A stretch of DNA of 64,000 nucleotides from Agrobacterium cucumeris (GCF_030036535.1 NZ_CP080388.1:1793001-1857000); one strand, 5' to 3'; counted from the stretch's first letter, positions 1-9,420 are shown. Program-made: numbers and translations. The notes: generated by a model from the sequence alone, not told the origin.

Positions 1-660
1 ACCCTGCCGCTCGCCCTGCTTGCCGTCTGCCTGTCCGTTGCCATTGCCATTCCGCTTGGCGTGGCGGCGGCGCGGAACCGCAACGGGGCGCTGGATTTTG
101 CGGCCGGGCTGTTTTCCCATGTGGGCATTGCCGTGCCGGGCTTCTGGGTCGGGCTGCTGCTCATCATCGTGTTTTCCACCACGCTCGGCTGGATGCCATC
201 AGGTGGTTTTCCCGGCTGGACGCCAAGCTTTTTGGCAGGGCTTGTGGCGCTGGTGCTGCCGGCAATCGCCCTGGCGCTGTCGCAGGCCGGGGTTCTCACT
301 CGTGTCTGCCGTTCCGCCGTGCTTGAAGTGATGAATGAGGATTTCGTGCGCACCGCCCGCGCCAAGGGCTTGAGCGAGCGGGTGGCGCTGTGGCGGCATG
401 CGGTTCCGAATGCGATGATCCCCGTTGTCACCATGATCGGCCTGCAATTCACCTTTTTGATTGCCGGCGCGGTGCTTGTCGAGAATGTCTTCAACCTGCC
501 GGGCCTCGGGCGGCTTGCCTATCAGGCGCTGACCCAGCGCGACATCGTCGTCATGCAATCCGTCGTGCTGTTCTTCTCGGCGCTGGTCATCATCATGAAT
601 TTCGTCGTCGATATCGCCTATCTCTTGATAGATCCGAGACTGCGGGCAGGTGCGCGATGA
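1..660 (+). CDS. Peptide/nickel-type ABC transporter permease (DppB-like), 5' truncated by window
   Basis: The reading frame is open from base 1, so the start lies outside the window; about 219 C-terminal residues remain. Hydrophobic segments surround the binding-protein-dependent permease loop, visible as the run EDFVRTARAKGLSE followed by RHAVPNAMIPVVT, which is typical of DppB/OppB. The C-terminus (IDPRLRAGAR) is also typical of the family. It would form the inner-membrane channel with the next gene, whose ATG overlaps this stop codon. The substrate is probably a peptide or related amide compound, because an amidase follows. The ATPase and binding protein are not visible here. Confidence 0.93.
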   Translation, partial: TLPLALLAVCLSVAIAIPLGVAAARNRNGALDFAAGLFSHVGIAVPGFWVGLLLIIVFSTTLGWMPSGGFPGWTPSFLAGLVALVLPAIALALSQAGVLTRVCRSAVLEVMNEDFVRTARAKGLSERVALWRHAVPNAMIPVVTMIGLQFTFLIAGAVLVENVFNLPGLGRLAYQALTQRDIVVMQSVVLFFSALVIIMNFVVDIAYLLIDPRLRAGAR

Positions 661-1478
661 TGCGATTTATCCGCCGCCGCCCGGCCTTCGTCGTCGGCAT
701 CGCCGTCACCACCTTCCTCGTTGCCGTTGCCCTTTTGTCGCTGGTCTGGACGCCGGTTTCGCCGACCAAGATGCAGATCGTCCAGAAGCTGAAATCGCCA
801 TTCGTTTATGGCGGCCTCGGCACGGATCATTTTGGCCGCGATGTGCTGTCGATGCTGATGGCCGGCGCGTGGAATTCACTCTCCACCGCCATCGCCGCCG
901 TCGCCATCGGCGCGTCTGTCGGTACGGCGATTGGCGTCGCGGTCGCGGCCCTGCGCGGTGTCACCGAAACCGTGGTCATGCGCATCTGCGATATCATCTT
1001 CGCCGTGCCGCCCATCCTGTCGGCCATGATGCTCGGTGCCTTCATCGGCACGGGGCGCTTCACCGCCATCATTGCCATCGCCACCTTCATGGTGCCGGTG
1101 TTTGCGCGGCTAACGCTGGGGGCCGCACTGCAGATATGGGCGCGGGAATACATTACCGCTGCCATCAGCATCGGCCAGAACCGCGCCAAGATCACGCTTT
1201 TCCATATCGTGCCGAATATTTCCAACCAGATCATCGTGCAGGTGACGATCCAGCTCGGTCTTGCGATATTGACGGAAGCAGGCCTTTCATTCCTCGGTCT
1301 TGGCATGCCGCCGCCCGCCGCCACCTGGGGACGAATGCTCGCCGATGCCCAGACCTATCTTGGCGCCGCACCCTGGCTTGCCATCATGCCCGGCCTTGCG
1401 ATTGCGCTCGCCGTTTTCGGCCTCAATCTTCTCGGCGATGGCCTGCGTGACCTGCTCGACCCGCGCGATACCAGCTGA
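657..1478 (+). CDS. Peptide/nickel-type ABC transporter permease (DppC-like)
   Basis: This 273-residue inner-membrane permease starts MMRFIRRRP at an ATG overlapping the upstream stop, so the two permeases are translationally coupled. One N-terminal membrane segment (about residues 12-32) is followed by a short periplasmic stretch containing LGTDHFGRDVLSML, the DppC hallmark. The EAA-type loop (AREYITAAISIGQNRAKI) and the C-terminal GDGLRDLLDPR are intact. It pairs with the upstream DppB-like protein. The substrate cannot be read from the sequence. Confidence 0.94.
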   Translation: MMRFIRRRPAFVVGIAVTTFLVAVALLSLVWTPVSPTKMQIVQKLKSPFVYGGLGTDHFGRDVLSMLMAGAWNSLSTAIAAVAIGASVGTAIGVAVAALRGVTETVVMRICDIIFAVPPILSAMMLGAFIGTGRFTAIIAIATFMVPVFARLTLGAALQIWAREYITAAISIGQNRAKITLFHIVPNISNQIIVQVTIQLGLAILTEAGLSFLGLGMPPPAATWGRMLADAQTYLGAAPWLAIMPGLAIALAVFGLNLLGDGLRDLLDPRDTS

Positions 1479-1531
1479 CCGTTTCAAGCCGATATCGCCC
1501 TTATTTCCTGTTTTTCTGACGAGACGATGCC

Positions 1532-2929
1532 ATGACCGATCTCATAGACCTCAACACGCTCGAAATCCTGGCGCTTTACCGGGATAAGAAGCTTTCGCCA
1601 TCGGAATATTGGCAGGCGGTGGAGGTGCGTATCGATGCCTTCGAACCGGTTGTGAACGCGCTTTACGCTTATGATCCGGAAGATGCTCGCAGGCAGGCGC
1701 TGGCCTCGACGGAACGCTGGCAAAAAGGCGAAACGCTCGGGGCCCTCGATGGCATTCCGGTCTCGCTGAAGGAACTCATCGCCACGAAGGGCCACCCGGT
1801 GCCGCTCGGCACCAGGGCGGTGGAACTGGTGCCTGCGGCTGAAGACGCGCCGGTGGCAGCCCGATGCCGGGAAGATGGCGCGATCATTTACGCCAAGACG
1901 ACTTGCCCGGATTACGGCATGCTCTCTTCCGGCCTTTCCAGTTTCCACAAGCTCAGCCGTAATCCGTGGGATCCCACCCAGAACCCCGGTGGCTCCAGTG
2001 CCGGTGCGGCTTCGGCCGGCGCTGCGGGTTACGGCACGCTGCATATCGGCACGGATATTGGCGGCTCGGTGCGGCTGCCGGCCGGATGGACCGGTCTCTT
2101 CGGTTTCAAACCGAGCCAGGGCCGCATCCCGGTCGATCCCTATTATACCGGTCGCTGCGCCGGGCCGATGACCCGCACCGTCATTGATGCCGCTTATGCC
2201 ATGGCGACGCTTTCGCGGCCCGACTGGCGAGATGGTACATCACTGCCGCCCAACAGCATTGACTGGATGGATCTCGATATCGACGTGAAAGGCCTGAAGA
2301 TCGGCCTCATGCTCGATGCCGGCTGCGGCGTGCCGCTGGAAGAAGAGGTGCGCTATGCTGTTGTCGCGGCTGCGAAACTGTTCGAGGCGGCCGGCGCGAC
2401 CGTCATTCCGGTCGAGCCGGTGCTGACGCGCGAGATGCTGGACGGGCTGGATGATTTCTGGCGAGCGAAATTCTGGGGCGATATGGTGGCGCTGAGCGAT
2501 GAACGCCGCGCGGCGATCCTCCCCTATATTCTCGAATGGGCGGAGAAGGGGGCGGAGGTTAGCGGTTCCCGTGCGGTCTTCGGTTTCAATCAGACGATGG
2601 AAATGCGCAAGACCTGCGGGCGGCTGATGCAGACAGTGGATGCGGTTATCTCGCCCACCAATCCAATCGTCTCCTATCCGGCCGACTGGGCCTCGCCCAC
2701 CAATGATCCCGCAAGGCCGTTCGAACATATTGCCTTCACGGTGCCGTGGAACATGTCGGAACAGCCGGCTTCCTCGATCAATTGCGGTTACTCGGCATCC
2801 GGCATGCCGATCGGCCTGCAGATCGTCGGCCCCCGTTACGAGGATTTGTTCGTGCTCAAACTTTCAAAGGCGTTCGAGAATTGGGGCGGCGGTGTGAGAC
2901 GCTGGCCGCAGCCGCCGCAGGCCCGCTGA
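1532..2929 (+). CDS. Amidase signature family hydrolase
   Basis: A 465-residue cytoplasmic amidase that hydrolyses a carboxamide to acid plus ammonia. The Ser-cisSer-Lys triad is visible: Lys80 in IPVSLKE, cis-Ser155 in the GGSSAGAA motif and nucleophile Ser179 in DIGGSVRLPAG, with the 24-residue spacing usual for the family. Full length for the family. It lies 53 bp after the DppC-like permease on the same strand, so it probably acts on an imported amide or peptide derivative. It is not likely to be GatA, since gatB and gatC are absent nearby. Specificity is unknown. Confidence 0.92.
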   Translation: MTDLIDLNTLEILALYRDKKLSPSEYWQAVEVRIDAFEPVVNALYAYDPEDARRQALASTERWQKGETLGALDGIPVSLKELIATKGHPVPLGTRAVELVPAAEDAPVAARCREDGAIIYAKTTCPDYGMLSSGLSSFHKLSRNPWDPTQNPGGSSAGAASAGAAGYGTLHIGTDIGGSVRLPAGWTGLFGFKPSQGRIPVDPYYTGRCAGPMTRTVIDAAYAMATLSRPDWRDGTSLPPNSIDWMDLDIDVKGLKIGLMLDAGCGVPLEEEVRYAVVAAAKLFEAAGATVIPVEPVLTREMLDGLDDFWRAKFWGDMVALSDERRAAILPYILEWAEKGAEVSGSRAVFGFNQTMEMRKTCGRLMQTVDAVISPTNPIVSYPADWASPTNDPARPFEHIAFTVPWNMSEQPASSINCGYSASGMPIGLQIVGPRYEDLFVLKLSKAFENWGGGVRRWPQPPQAR

Positions 2930-3026
2930 TCCCATCTTTATCGGCCATGTAGTATTGCCATAATACCCGCGTCTCGATCCTGCCTGTTAGGGTGCCCAAA
3001 GGCATTCGAAAACGGGAGGAGCAGAC

Positions 3027-3593
3027 ATGCCGAAGAAGATTTTGATGATCACCGGCGATTTCGCCGAGGATTATGAGACAATGGTGCCGTTCCAGACGCT
3101 GCTCGCTGTCGGCCACACGGTGCATGCCGTCTGCCCCGGCAAGAAAGCGGGCCAGACCATTGCCACGGCCATCCACGATTTCGAAGGCGACCAGACCTAT
3201 TCGGAAAAACGCGGCCATAATTTCGCGCTCAACGCCACCTTCGCTGATATCAAGGTTGCGGATTACGATGCGCTGGTCATTCCCGGCGGCCGCGCGCCGG
3301 AATATCTGCGGCTTAATGCGGATGTGGTGGCGGCGGTGAAACATTTCTTTGAAGCCGACAAGCCTGTGGCCGCCGTCTGCCACGGTGCGCAATTGCTGGC
3401 GGCGGCCGGTGTCCTGAAAGGCCGCACCTGCTCGGCCTATCCGGCCTGCCGTCCGGAAGTGGAACTGGCGGGCGGCACCTATGCCGATATCGCCATCGAT
3501 GCGGCCGTTACCGACGGCAAGCTGGTGACGGCGCCCGCGTGGCCGGCGCATCCGGCCTGGCTTTCGCAATTCATGGCCGTACTCGGCAAATAA
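3027..3593 (+). CDS. DJ-1/PfpI family protein
   Basis: A 188-residue protein of the class I glutamine amidotransferase-like fold. The nucleophile-elbow cysteine is Cys118 in [11 protein letters not shown], and acidic residues near position 17 (DFAEDYE) are in the usual partner position. [14 protein letters not shown] is the conserved strand-loop of PfpI/DJ-1 proteins. A good ribosome site (GGGAGGAG) precedes the ATG. Members act as glyoxalases, deglycases, chaperones or proteases; the sequence does not decide which. It may be cotranscribed with the amidase 97 bp upstream. Confidence 0.88.
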   Translation: MPKKILMITGDFAEDYETMVPFQTLLAVGHTVHAVCPGKKAGQTIATAIHDFEGDQTYSEKRGHNFALNATFADIKVADYDALVIPGGRAPEYLRLNADVVAAVKHFFEADKPVAAVCHGAQLLAAAGVLKGRTCSAYPACRPEVELAGGTYADIAIDAAVTDGKLVTAPAWPAHPAWLSQFMAVLGK

Positions 3594-3599
3594 GACCGG

Positions 3600-3632
3600 T
3601 GAAACGGGGCTTTTTCCGGTCCCGTTTTCCGC
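3600..3632 (+). terminator. Possible intrinsic terminator after the DJ-1/PfpI gene
   Basis: Just after the stop codon an AAACGGG arm pairs with CCCGTTT across a loop containing a T run, and a competing GACCGG/CCGGTC pairing is also possible. The T-tract after the stem is short, so this is only a plausible terminator. Confidence 0.35.
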
Positions 3633-3663
3633 CTATCTTTCAGGCGTGGTGAGGGAGGAAACC

Positions 3664-4014
3664 ATGTGCAAGCTTTTCATCAAGGCAGACCCGGCGCTTT
3701 GGGAGAGCCATACGCGGTCGCTCAGGATCGATGGCATGGTCACCAGTGTCAGGCTCGAGAATTTCTTCTGGTCGACGCTGGACGAGATCGCGCGCCGCGA
3801 TGGCATGAACAGCGTGCAGCTCATCGCCAAGCTTTATAATGAATCGATTGATGCCGGGCACGACCTCGGCAATTTCACCTCGTTCCTGCGGGTGTGCTGC
3901 GGGCGTTATCTGGCGCTTCAGCTTTCCGGCGATATTCCGGCGCGGACGGATATTCCGATTGCGGCGCTTGATGCGGACAGCATTCTCGATGCGGAGAAGG
4001 TGAATTACCACTAG
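3664..4014 (+). CDS. Ribbon-helix-helix domain protein
   Basis: A 116-residue protein starting MCKLFIKAD; the ATG at 3664 has a strong GAGGGAGGAAACC ribosome site, so an in-frame start 18 bp upstream is less likely. The segment SLRIDGMVTSVRLENFFWSTLDEIARRDG, a beta strand followed by two helices, matches the RHH_4 type ribbon-helix-helix domain found in many alphaproteobacteria. It is probably a small dimeric DNA-binding protein. Neither targets nor a neighbour-related role can be inferred; it stands alone between the PfpI gene and a large palindrome. Confidence 0.8.
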   Translation: MCKLFIKADPALWESHTRSLRIDGMVTSVRLENFFWSTLDEIARRDGMNSVQLIAKLYNESIDAGHDLGNFTSFLRVCCGRYLALQLSGDIPARTDIPIAALDADSILDAEKVNYH

Positions 4015-4052
4015 GTGGTAACTTTGGGCTCGATAGTGGATCAACTTGCACC

Positions 4053-4134
4053 CGCCGTCATCCTCGGGCTTGACCCGAGGATCCACAGTCACGCGCGGCA
4101 ATGGATCCTCGGGTCAAGCCCGAGGATGACGGCG
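4053..4134. repeat. Perfect 33-bp inverted repeat (intergenic palindromic element)
   Basis: Left arm 4053-4085 and right arm 4102-4134 are exact reverse complements separated by 16 bp. Each arm also contains a smaller hairpin (TCCTCGGG/CCCGAGGA around a five-base loop). It lies between two convergent genes, so it could end transcription from both sides. It belongs to the same general class as other short intergenic palindromes in this window. Confidence 0.9.
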
Positions 4135-4168
4135 GAGAGGTTCTTGTGACGCAGGGAACGGCGTCTCC

Positions 4169-5089
4169 TCAGCTCTTCAGCGCCCTTGGATCTAACGCAT
4201 CACGCACCGCATCGCCGATATAATTGACGCTCAGAACCGTCAGCGAAATCGCCAGCCCCGGCCATAACACGCGCGACGGTGTCAGTTGCAGGAAGTTGGC
4301 GCCATCGAACAGCAGCCGTCCCCAGGTCGGGAAATCGGATGGAAAGCCGAGACCGAGGAAGGAGAGCGCCGATTCCGTGATGATGGCGGCGGCGATGCCG
4401 AGGGTGGCCGAGACCATGATCGAACTCAGCACATTCGGCAGGATGTGCCTCAGGATGATGCGGTATTCGCGCATGCCGCTCGATTTCGCCGCCATGATGA
4501 ATTCCTGGCTTTTGATCGTCAGCACATCGCCGCGCACGATACGGGCCGTATGCATCCAGCTTGTTATGCCGATCACGAAGACAATCAGCATGAAGATACC
4601 GGTTTCCGGACCGAATGCCGCGCGCAACGTATCGCGAAACAGCATCAGGATGACGAGCAGCAGCGGCAGAAGTGGCAGGGCGAGGAACAGGTCGGTCAGC
4701 CGCATCAGCGGCCCGTCCAGCCTGCGGAAATAGCCAGACAGCACGCCCACCAGCGTTCCGAGAAACAGCGCCAGCAACATGGCGGTGATGCCGACGGCAA
4801 GCGAGATGCGGCCGCCGGCCAGAACCTGCGCCAGCATGTCCTTGCCGAGATTATCGGTGCCGAAGGGATGGGCCAGTGATGGCCACTGGTTGCGCTCCCT
4901 CACATTGATGGCGTTGGGCGCAACGGTATGGATATAGGGGCCGACATAGACCGCAAGCAGGATGAAGACAAAGACGAATAGCCCCGCCACCCCGCCCTTG
5001 TGAACGCGGAACTGTTTCCAGATATCGGCAAGGGCGGATTGCGTGGGGGTGGCCGCAACCGTTGGCGCTGCGATGGTGGCGTCAGTCAT
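4169..5089 (-). CDS. Peptide-type ABC transporter permease (DppC-like)
   Basis: A 306-residue inner-membrane permease. I chose the start MTDATIAAPT at 5089, because it overlaps the end of the upstream permease gene by 8 bp in the usual ATGACTGA fashion; a longer frame to 5131 has no support. The FGTDNLGKDMLAQV periplasmic motif, the coupling loop (SQEFIMAAKSSGMREYRII) and the C-terminal GDAVRDALDPR identify DppC/OppC. It functions with the DppB-like protein at 5082-6092 and the binding protein at 6234-7943. Confidence 0.94.
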   Translation of the reverse strand: MTDATIAAPTVAATPTQSALADIWKQFRVHKGGVAGLFVFVFILLAVYVGPYIHTVAPNAINVRERNQWPSLAHPFGTDNLGKDMLAQVLAGGRISLAVGITAMLLALFLGTLVGVLSGYFRRLDGPLMRLTDLFLALPLLPLLLVILMLFRDTLRAAFGPETGIFMLIVFVIGITSWMHTARIVRGDVLTIKSQEFIMAAKSSGMREYRIILRHILPNVLSSIMVSATLGIAAAIITESALSFLGLGFPSDFPTWGRLLFDGANFLQLTPSRVLWPGLAISLTVLSVNYIGDAVRDALDPRALKS

Positions 5090-6092
5090 AGCGGATCCTC
5101 GGGTCGAGAATGCCGTACAGCACGTCGGCAATCAGGTTGAAGAGCACGATAAGCACCGCGAAAATGAAGGTCAGCGTCTGCACCAGCGGAATATCCGCGC
5201 CCTGAACCGCTGTTATCAGCAATTGGCCAAGCCCGTTCACGCGAAAAATCTGCTCGGTGATGATGGCGCCGGAAAAGATCGTCGGCACGCCGAGTGCAAT
5301 CACGGTCACAACAGGGATCAGGCTGTTGCGCAGCACGTGGACGAGCAGGACGGATTTTTCCTTCACGCCTTTTGCCCGTGCCGTGCGCACATAATCCTGA
5401 TGCAGATTGTCCAGCATGGAGGCGCGCACGAAGCGGCTGATCTGCGAGACATTGTAGAGCGTCAGCACCAGCACCGGCAGGAACATCTGCTTCACCTGCG
5501 CCACGAAGCTTGCCCAGTCCGAGACCCTCAGATTGGTGTCGTAAACGGAAGGGAACCATTGCAGATAGGAGCTGAAGATGACGACCAGCAGCACGCCGGT
5601 GAAGAAGGTCGGAACCGAATAACCGACCATGGAAATGAAGGTGCCGATCTGGTCGAAGATCGAATATTGCTTATAGGCGGAGATGACGCCGATCGGGATC
5701 GCCAGCAGCGCGCCGAAAAGATAGGCGAGGCCCACCACCCACAGCGTTTGCGGCATGCGCTGAATGACGAGATCGACCACCGGGCTTCGGGTGGCCCAGG
5801 AAAGAACCCGCATACGGCTGCCATCGCCGATCTGCCAGCCGGTGAGCTTTTCGAAGAGGTTCAAAGGTTCGTTGATGAAGAACTGTTGCAGCCACATCAG
5901 GTAACGGATGAAGAAGGGCTGGTCGAGGCCAAGCGAGGCGCGGATTTGCTCGCGCACTTCCGGCGGGATGGTCAGCGGCAGGTCGCCGGTCGGGTCGTTG
6001 GGCGCAAGATCGAGCAGCGCGAAGATGACGAAGCTGATGACGAGCAGCGTCGGTACGGCAAAGGCAAGCCGCCGGAGCGTAAAGGCAAACAT
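5082..6092 (-). CDS. Peptide-type ABC transporter permease (DppB-like)
   Basis: A 336-residue inner-membrane permease. The start MFAFTLRRL at 6092 follows a GGAGAG ribosome site and puts the first membrane helix at residues 9-30, as in DppB/OppB. LGLDQPFFIRYLMWL and the coupling loop HQDYVRTARAKGVKEKSV are family landmarks, and the protein ends ILDPRIRYD. It is the second gene of a leftward unit: binding protein, DppB, DppC. A hairpin between the binding-protein gene and this one probably lowers its expression relative to the binding protein. Confidence 0.94.
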   Translation of the reverse strand: MFAFTLRRLAFAVPTLLVISFVIFALLDLAPNDPTGDLPLTIPPEVREQIRASLGLDQPFFIRYLMWLQQFFINEPLNLFEKLTGWQIGDGSRMRVLSWATRSPVVDLVIQRMPQTLWVVGLAYLFGALLAIPIGVISAYKQYSIFDQIGTFISMVGYSVPTFFTGVLLVVIFSSYLQWFPSVYDTNLRVSDWASFVAQVKQMFLPVLVLTLYNVSQISRFVRASMLDNLHQDYVRTARAKGVKEKSVLLVHVLRNSLIPVVTVIALGVPTIFSGAIITEQIFRVNGLGQLLITAVQGADIPLVQTLTFIFAVLIVLFNLIADVLYGILDPRIRYD

Positions 6093-6192
6093 CTGAAACT
6101 CTCCAGACCCAGAGCGCGACAGCACGAAAATTGGGAGGATCTTCGCCGTGACGCTGCAAATGTGTCTTCAGAACATGGTCCAGGGGGCATGC

Positions 6193-6222
6193 AAAAGGCC
6201 GGCCCCCTGTTGGGGAGCCGGC
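6193..6222 (-). terminator. Intercistronic hairpin/attenuator between binding-protein and permease genes
   Basis: Read leftward, a GC-rich stem (GCCGGCTCCCC pairing with GGGGGCCGGC across AACA) is followed by TTTT. It lies directly after the substrate-binding protein stop. A partial terminator here would make the binding protein more abundant than the membrane parts, a common arrangement in ABC operons. Confidence 0.6.
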
Positions 6223-6233
6223 GCATCTGCGTG

Positions 6234-7943
6234 TTACTTTTTGCGGGACCAGTCCGCGACGTTCCAGAGTTCCGAATCCCAGGCATTCATGCGAACGCCT
6301 TCCAGCGTCAGCGAATGTGAGGAAACGTTGCCGCGGTGGATGAGCGGAATATGCGCGCCTTCTTCCGTCAGCATGTCGTTCAGCTGCTTGGCGATTTCCC
6401 CGCGCTTGGCAAAGTCCGTGGTCTTGGAAAGGACGCCCACCAGCTTGTCGAATTCCGGGTTGCAATAACGCGGAACATTCTGACCCTGCCAGCCGTTGGC
6501 CGGGGCAGGGATCTTGTCGCACAGCCATTCCGCCAGATATTTTTCCGGATCGGTGCCGTCGAAATTGTTGGTGTACATTTCAACGTCGGCATAAAATTTC
6601 TGGAAGGTATCCGGGCTTGCCGGGTCGCCGCCGAAGAACACCGAGGCGCTGACATTGCGAAGTTCAGCCGCAACGCCGATCTGCGACCACATGTCCTTCA
6701 CCAGTTCCTGCGCCGCCTGGCGAACGGAGTTGGTGGAGGTCTGGTAGAGGAAGGACAGCTTCACGCCGTTCTTGGCGCGGATCCCGTCTGATCCCTTCAC
6801 CCAGCCTGCATCATCCAGCAGCTTGTTTGCACCTTCCACATCCTGCTTCAGGCACCAGCTGTCGTTTTTCGTCGAAGCGACGGCCTCAGGCGCCGGCACG
6901 ATGTTGCAGGTCGGCTTGCCCGCCTCGCCATAACCCGTCTCGTCGATAATGTCGCGGTCGATGGCGAGGGAGAGCGCCCGGCGCACGGCCGGATCGGAAA
7001 GCGCCGGGTGCGGCCCGCCCTCCTTGGTGGAGCGCTTGTCACCCAGGGTGGGATCGGCATTGTACCAGTTGAGATTGATACGCTCGACCTGCGTGCCGAA
7101 GGCGGTTTCCAGCTTGCCCTTGCCAGCCGCCACCATGGTGGCGAGGATTTCCGGCTCCACCTGCATGTTCCATGCGTAGTCGAATTCGCCGGTTTCAAGA
7201 ACGGCACGCGCAGCGGAAGCCGCATCGCCGCCGCCTTTCAGGGTCACGGTGGCGAAGGCGGGCTTGGCCGGATCGCGATAGTTGGTATTGGCGACGTAGC
7301 TGATGACGTCGTTCGGCTTGAAATCCTTGACCACGAAGGGGCCGGTGCCGATGGGGCCAAAATTGGCGGAGGTGCAGCCCGGAGCGGCAGCGCCGACGCA
7401 TTTCTCAAACTGCTTCTTCTGGATAACCGGCGATTGCGCGCCGACGAATGCGGAATAGGGGTAAGGTTTGGGTTCGGTGAAGCTGACCTTGACGGTATGG
7501 GCGTCGACGGCCTCGACGTTTTTCACGCCTTCATATTGTGCCGCCTGTGCGCAGCCGCCATCCGGTGCGGTGCAATATTTCCAGGTGAAAACCACATCGT
7601 CAGCGGTAAGCGGCGTGCCGTCAGACCATTTGACATCACTTTTCAGTTTCCAGGTCATGCTGAGCAGGTCTTTCGCGACGCCACCATTATCGACGGTCGG
7701 GATCTCGCTCACCAGCATCGGTACCAGCTCGCCCTTTTCGTCGTAGCGCGCCAGCGGCTCGATCACCATGGACGAGCTGTAAATTTCCTTCGTGCCGCCG
7801 GAAAGGTAAGGGTTAAGTGTTGATACAGCCTGCCAGAACAGGATTTTCAGTTCGCCGTCACTGCCGCGCTCGGCATGGGCGGCAGTGCCTGCGAGGGCCA
7901 TGGCCGCCACCGTGCTGGCAAAGAGAACGCTGCGCTTCTTCAT
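6234..7943 (-). CDS. Peptide-type ABC transporter substrate-binding protein (family 5)
   Basis: A 569-residue periplasmic binding protein. The N-terminus (MKKRSV, a hydrophobic run, then AHAE) is a signal peptide with cleavage probably after residue 24. The family-5 landmarks WSDGTPLTADDVVFTWK and, further on, ALSLAIDRDII are present, as in DppA/OppA. It is the first gene of a leftward unit with two permeases. The matching fused ATPase lies in the divergent unit at 9462, beside an M20 amidohydrolase, which suggests N-acylated amino acids or peptides as substrates; that is inference. Confidence 0.93.
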   Translation of the reverse strand: MKKRSVLFASTVAAMALAGTAAHAERGSDGELKILFWQAVSTLNPYLSGGTKEIYSSSMVIEPLARYDEKGELVPMLVSEIPTVDNGGVAKDLLSMTWKLKSDVKWSDGTPLTADDVVFTWKYCTAPDGGCAQAAQYEGVKNVEAVDAHTVKVSFTEPKPYPYSAFVGAQSPVIQKKQFEKCVGAAAPGCTSANFGPIGTGPFVVKDFKPNDVISYVANTNYRDPAKPAFATVTLKGGGDAASAARAVLETGEFDYAWNMQVEPEILATMVAAGKGKLETAFGTQVERINLNWYNADPTLGDKRSTKEGGPHPALSDPAVRRALSLAIDRDIIDETGYGEAGKPTCNIVPAPEAVASTKNDSWCLKQDVEGANKLLDDAGWVKGSDGIRAKNGVKLSFLYQTSTNSVRQAAQELVKDMWSQIGVAAELRNVSASVFFGGDPASPDTFQKFYADVEMYTNNFDGTDPEKYLAEWLCDKIPAPANGWQGQNVPRYCNPEFDKLVGVLSKTTDFAKRGEIAKQLNDMLTEEGAHIPLIHRGNVSSHSLTLEGVRMNAWDSELWNVADWSRKK

Positions 7944-8249
7944 CGTGTTTTTCCCCTTTTTAAATTTTATCTATTTGAATGTTTGACGCTTTTCCCGTCG
8001 TCATGTGCAAGGTCTATTGTTTATAAGTATTTGACTTTGCTAAGGAATACTCCTCCATTCCAGGTGATGCTATTGTCAGTTTTTTTGAAAATCAAGCCCC
8101 AAACTCTTATTGATGAACAAAATTTGAGCCATTCGCCTTTTGGCCTATTTTTCGCTCATGCAGCAAAATTCAGACTTGCAAAAGTAGAAATTCCAAACGC
8201 AATATGGCTCCCGACAACCCGGCGGGGAACAAAAAAAGGAAAACTGGGA
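7944..8249. promoter_or_regulatory. Divergent promoter region of the split peptide-transport locus
   Basis: About 306 bp without a gene, clearly richer in A and T than its neighbours, between the binding-protein gene and the M20 gene. A possible rightward sigma70-like pair is TTGCAA at 8176 and CAATAT at 8200, 18 bp apart. A short inverted repeat GGAAT/ATTCC lies at 8044-8061. No regulator gene is adjacent, so the operator is not assignable. Confidence 0.45.
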
Positions 8250-9413
8250 ATGCCGATATTGAACCGTGTGGCCGAGATGCAGGAAGACGTTGCCGGCTGG
8301 AGGCGCCACCTGCACGAGACGCCGGAACTGCTTTACGACGTCTTCGAAACATCGAAGTTCGTGGCCGAGAAACTAAGGTCTTTCGGCTGTGACATCGTTG
8401 AGACCGGCATTGGCAGGACCGGCGTGGTCGGCATCATCAAGGGTCGGCACGGAGATGGCCCGACCATCGGTTTCCGTTCCGACATGGACGCGCTGCCGAT
8501 CCTCGAGACCAGCGGCAAACCCTGGGCTTCCAAGGTTCCCGGCAAGGCCCATTCCTGCGGCCATGACGGGCACACCGCCATGCTTCTTGGCGCAGCGCAA
8601 TATCTGGCCGAGACCCGTAATTTCAAGGGTTCCGTGGCCGTGATCTTCCAGCCCGCCGAAGAGGGTGGGGCGGGTGCACTTGCCATGCTGAATGACGGCA
8701 TGATGGAAAAATTCGGCATTTCCCAGGTCTATGGCATGCATAATGAGCCGGGCATTCCCGTCGGCCAGTTCGCCATCCGCAAGGGCTCGACCATGGCGGC
8801 GGCGGATAGTTTCGAAATCGTCATCACCGGCAAGGGCAGCCATGCGGCCGCACCGCATCTTTCCATCGATCCGGTGCTGACGTCGGCGCATATCATCATC
8901 GCTTTGCAATCCATCGTTTCGCGGGAGACGGACCCGCTGAAATCGCTCGTCGTCACCGTCGCCACCACCCATGGCGGCACGGCCGTCAATGTCATTCCCG
9001 GCTCCGTGACGCTGACGGGCACGGTGCGCACGCTGCTGCCGGAAACCCGCGATTTCGCCGAAAAACGCCTGAAGGAAGTGGCGACCGCCACGGCCATGGC
9101 GCATGGCGCCACCGTGGAGGTGAAATACCACCGCGGTTATCCGATCACCTTCAACCACAGTGATGAGACGGAATTTGCGACCGGCGTGGCGATGGGCGTG
9201 GCTGGCGCCAACGCCGTCAACACCAATCCCAGCCCGCATATGGGTGCGGAAGATTTCTCCTACATGCTGGAAGCGCGTCCCGGCGCCTTCATCTTCATCG
9301 GCAATGGCGATACCGCCGGGCTGCACAATGCGGCCTATGATTTCAACGATGATGCGCTGCCCTACGGCATCAGTTACTGGGTTTCGATGGCCGAAAAGGC
9401 ACTTGCTGCGTAA
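8250..9413 (+). CDS. M20 family amidohydrolase (hippurate hydrolase / N-acyl amino acid hydrolase type)
   Basis: A 387-residue cytoplasmic metallohydrolase starting MPILNRVAEMQ after an AAAGGAAAACTGGGA ribosome site; a longer in-frame extension would run through the AT-rich promoter region and is rejected. Landmarks of the M20D subfamily are RRHLHETPELLYD, FRSDMDALPI, HSCGHDGHTAML (metal ligands), FQPAEEGGAGALAM (catalytic Glu) and PSPHMGAEDFSYML near the C-terminus. It removes acyl groups from amino acids or cleaves similar amides. Cotranscribed with the ATPase gene 48 bp downstream, it probably processes the imported substrate. Confidence 0.93.
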   Translation: MPILNRVAEMQEDVAGWRRHLHETPELLYDVFETSKFVAEKLRSFGCDIVETGIGRTGVVGIIKGRHGDGPTIGFRSDMDALPILETSGKPWASKVPGKAHSCGHDGHTAMLLGAAQYLAETRNFKGSVAVIFQPAEEGGAGALAMLNDGMMEKFGISQVYGMHNEPGIPVGQFAIRKGSTMAAADSFEIVITGKGSHAAAPHLSIDPVLTSAHIIIALQSIVSRETDPLKSLVVTVATTHGGTAVNVIPGSVTLTGTVRTLLPETRDFAEKRLKEVATATAMAHGATVEVKYHRGYPITFNHSDETEFATGVAMGVAGANAVNTNPSPHMGAEDFSYMLEARPGAFIFIGNGDTAGLHNAAYDFNDDALPYGISYWVSMAEKALAA

Positions 9414-9420
9414 GACATCC

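Noticed and set aside
5043..6320. 425-codon open frame on the plus strand
   Set aside because: Antisense to the DppB-like permease; no recognisable domain and a composition typical of shadow frames.
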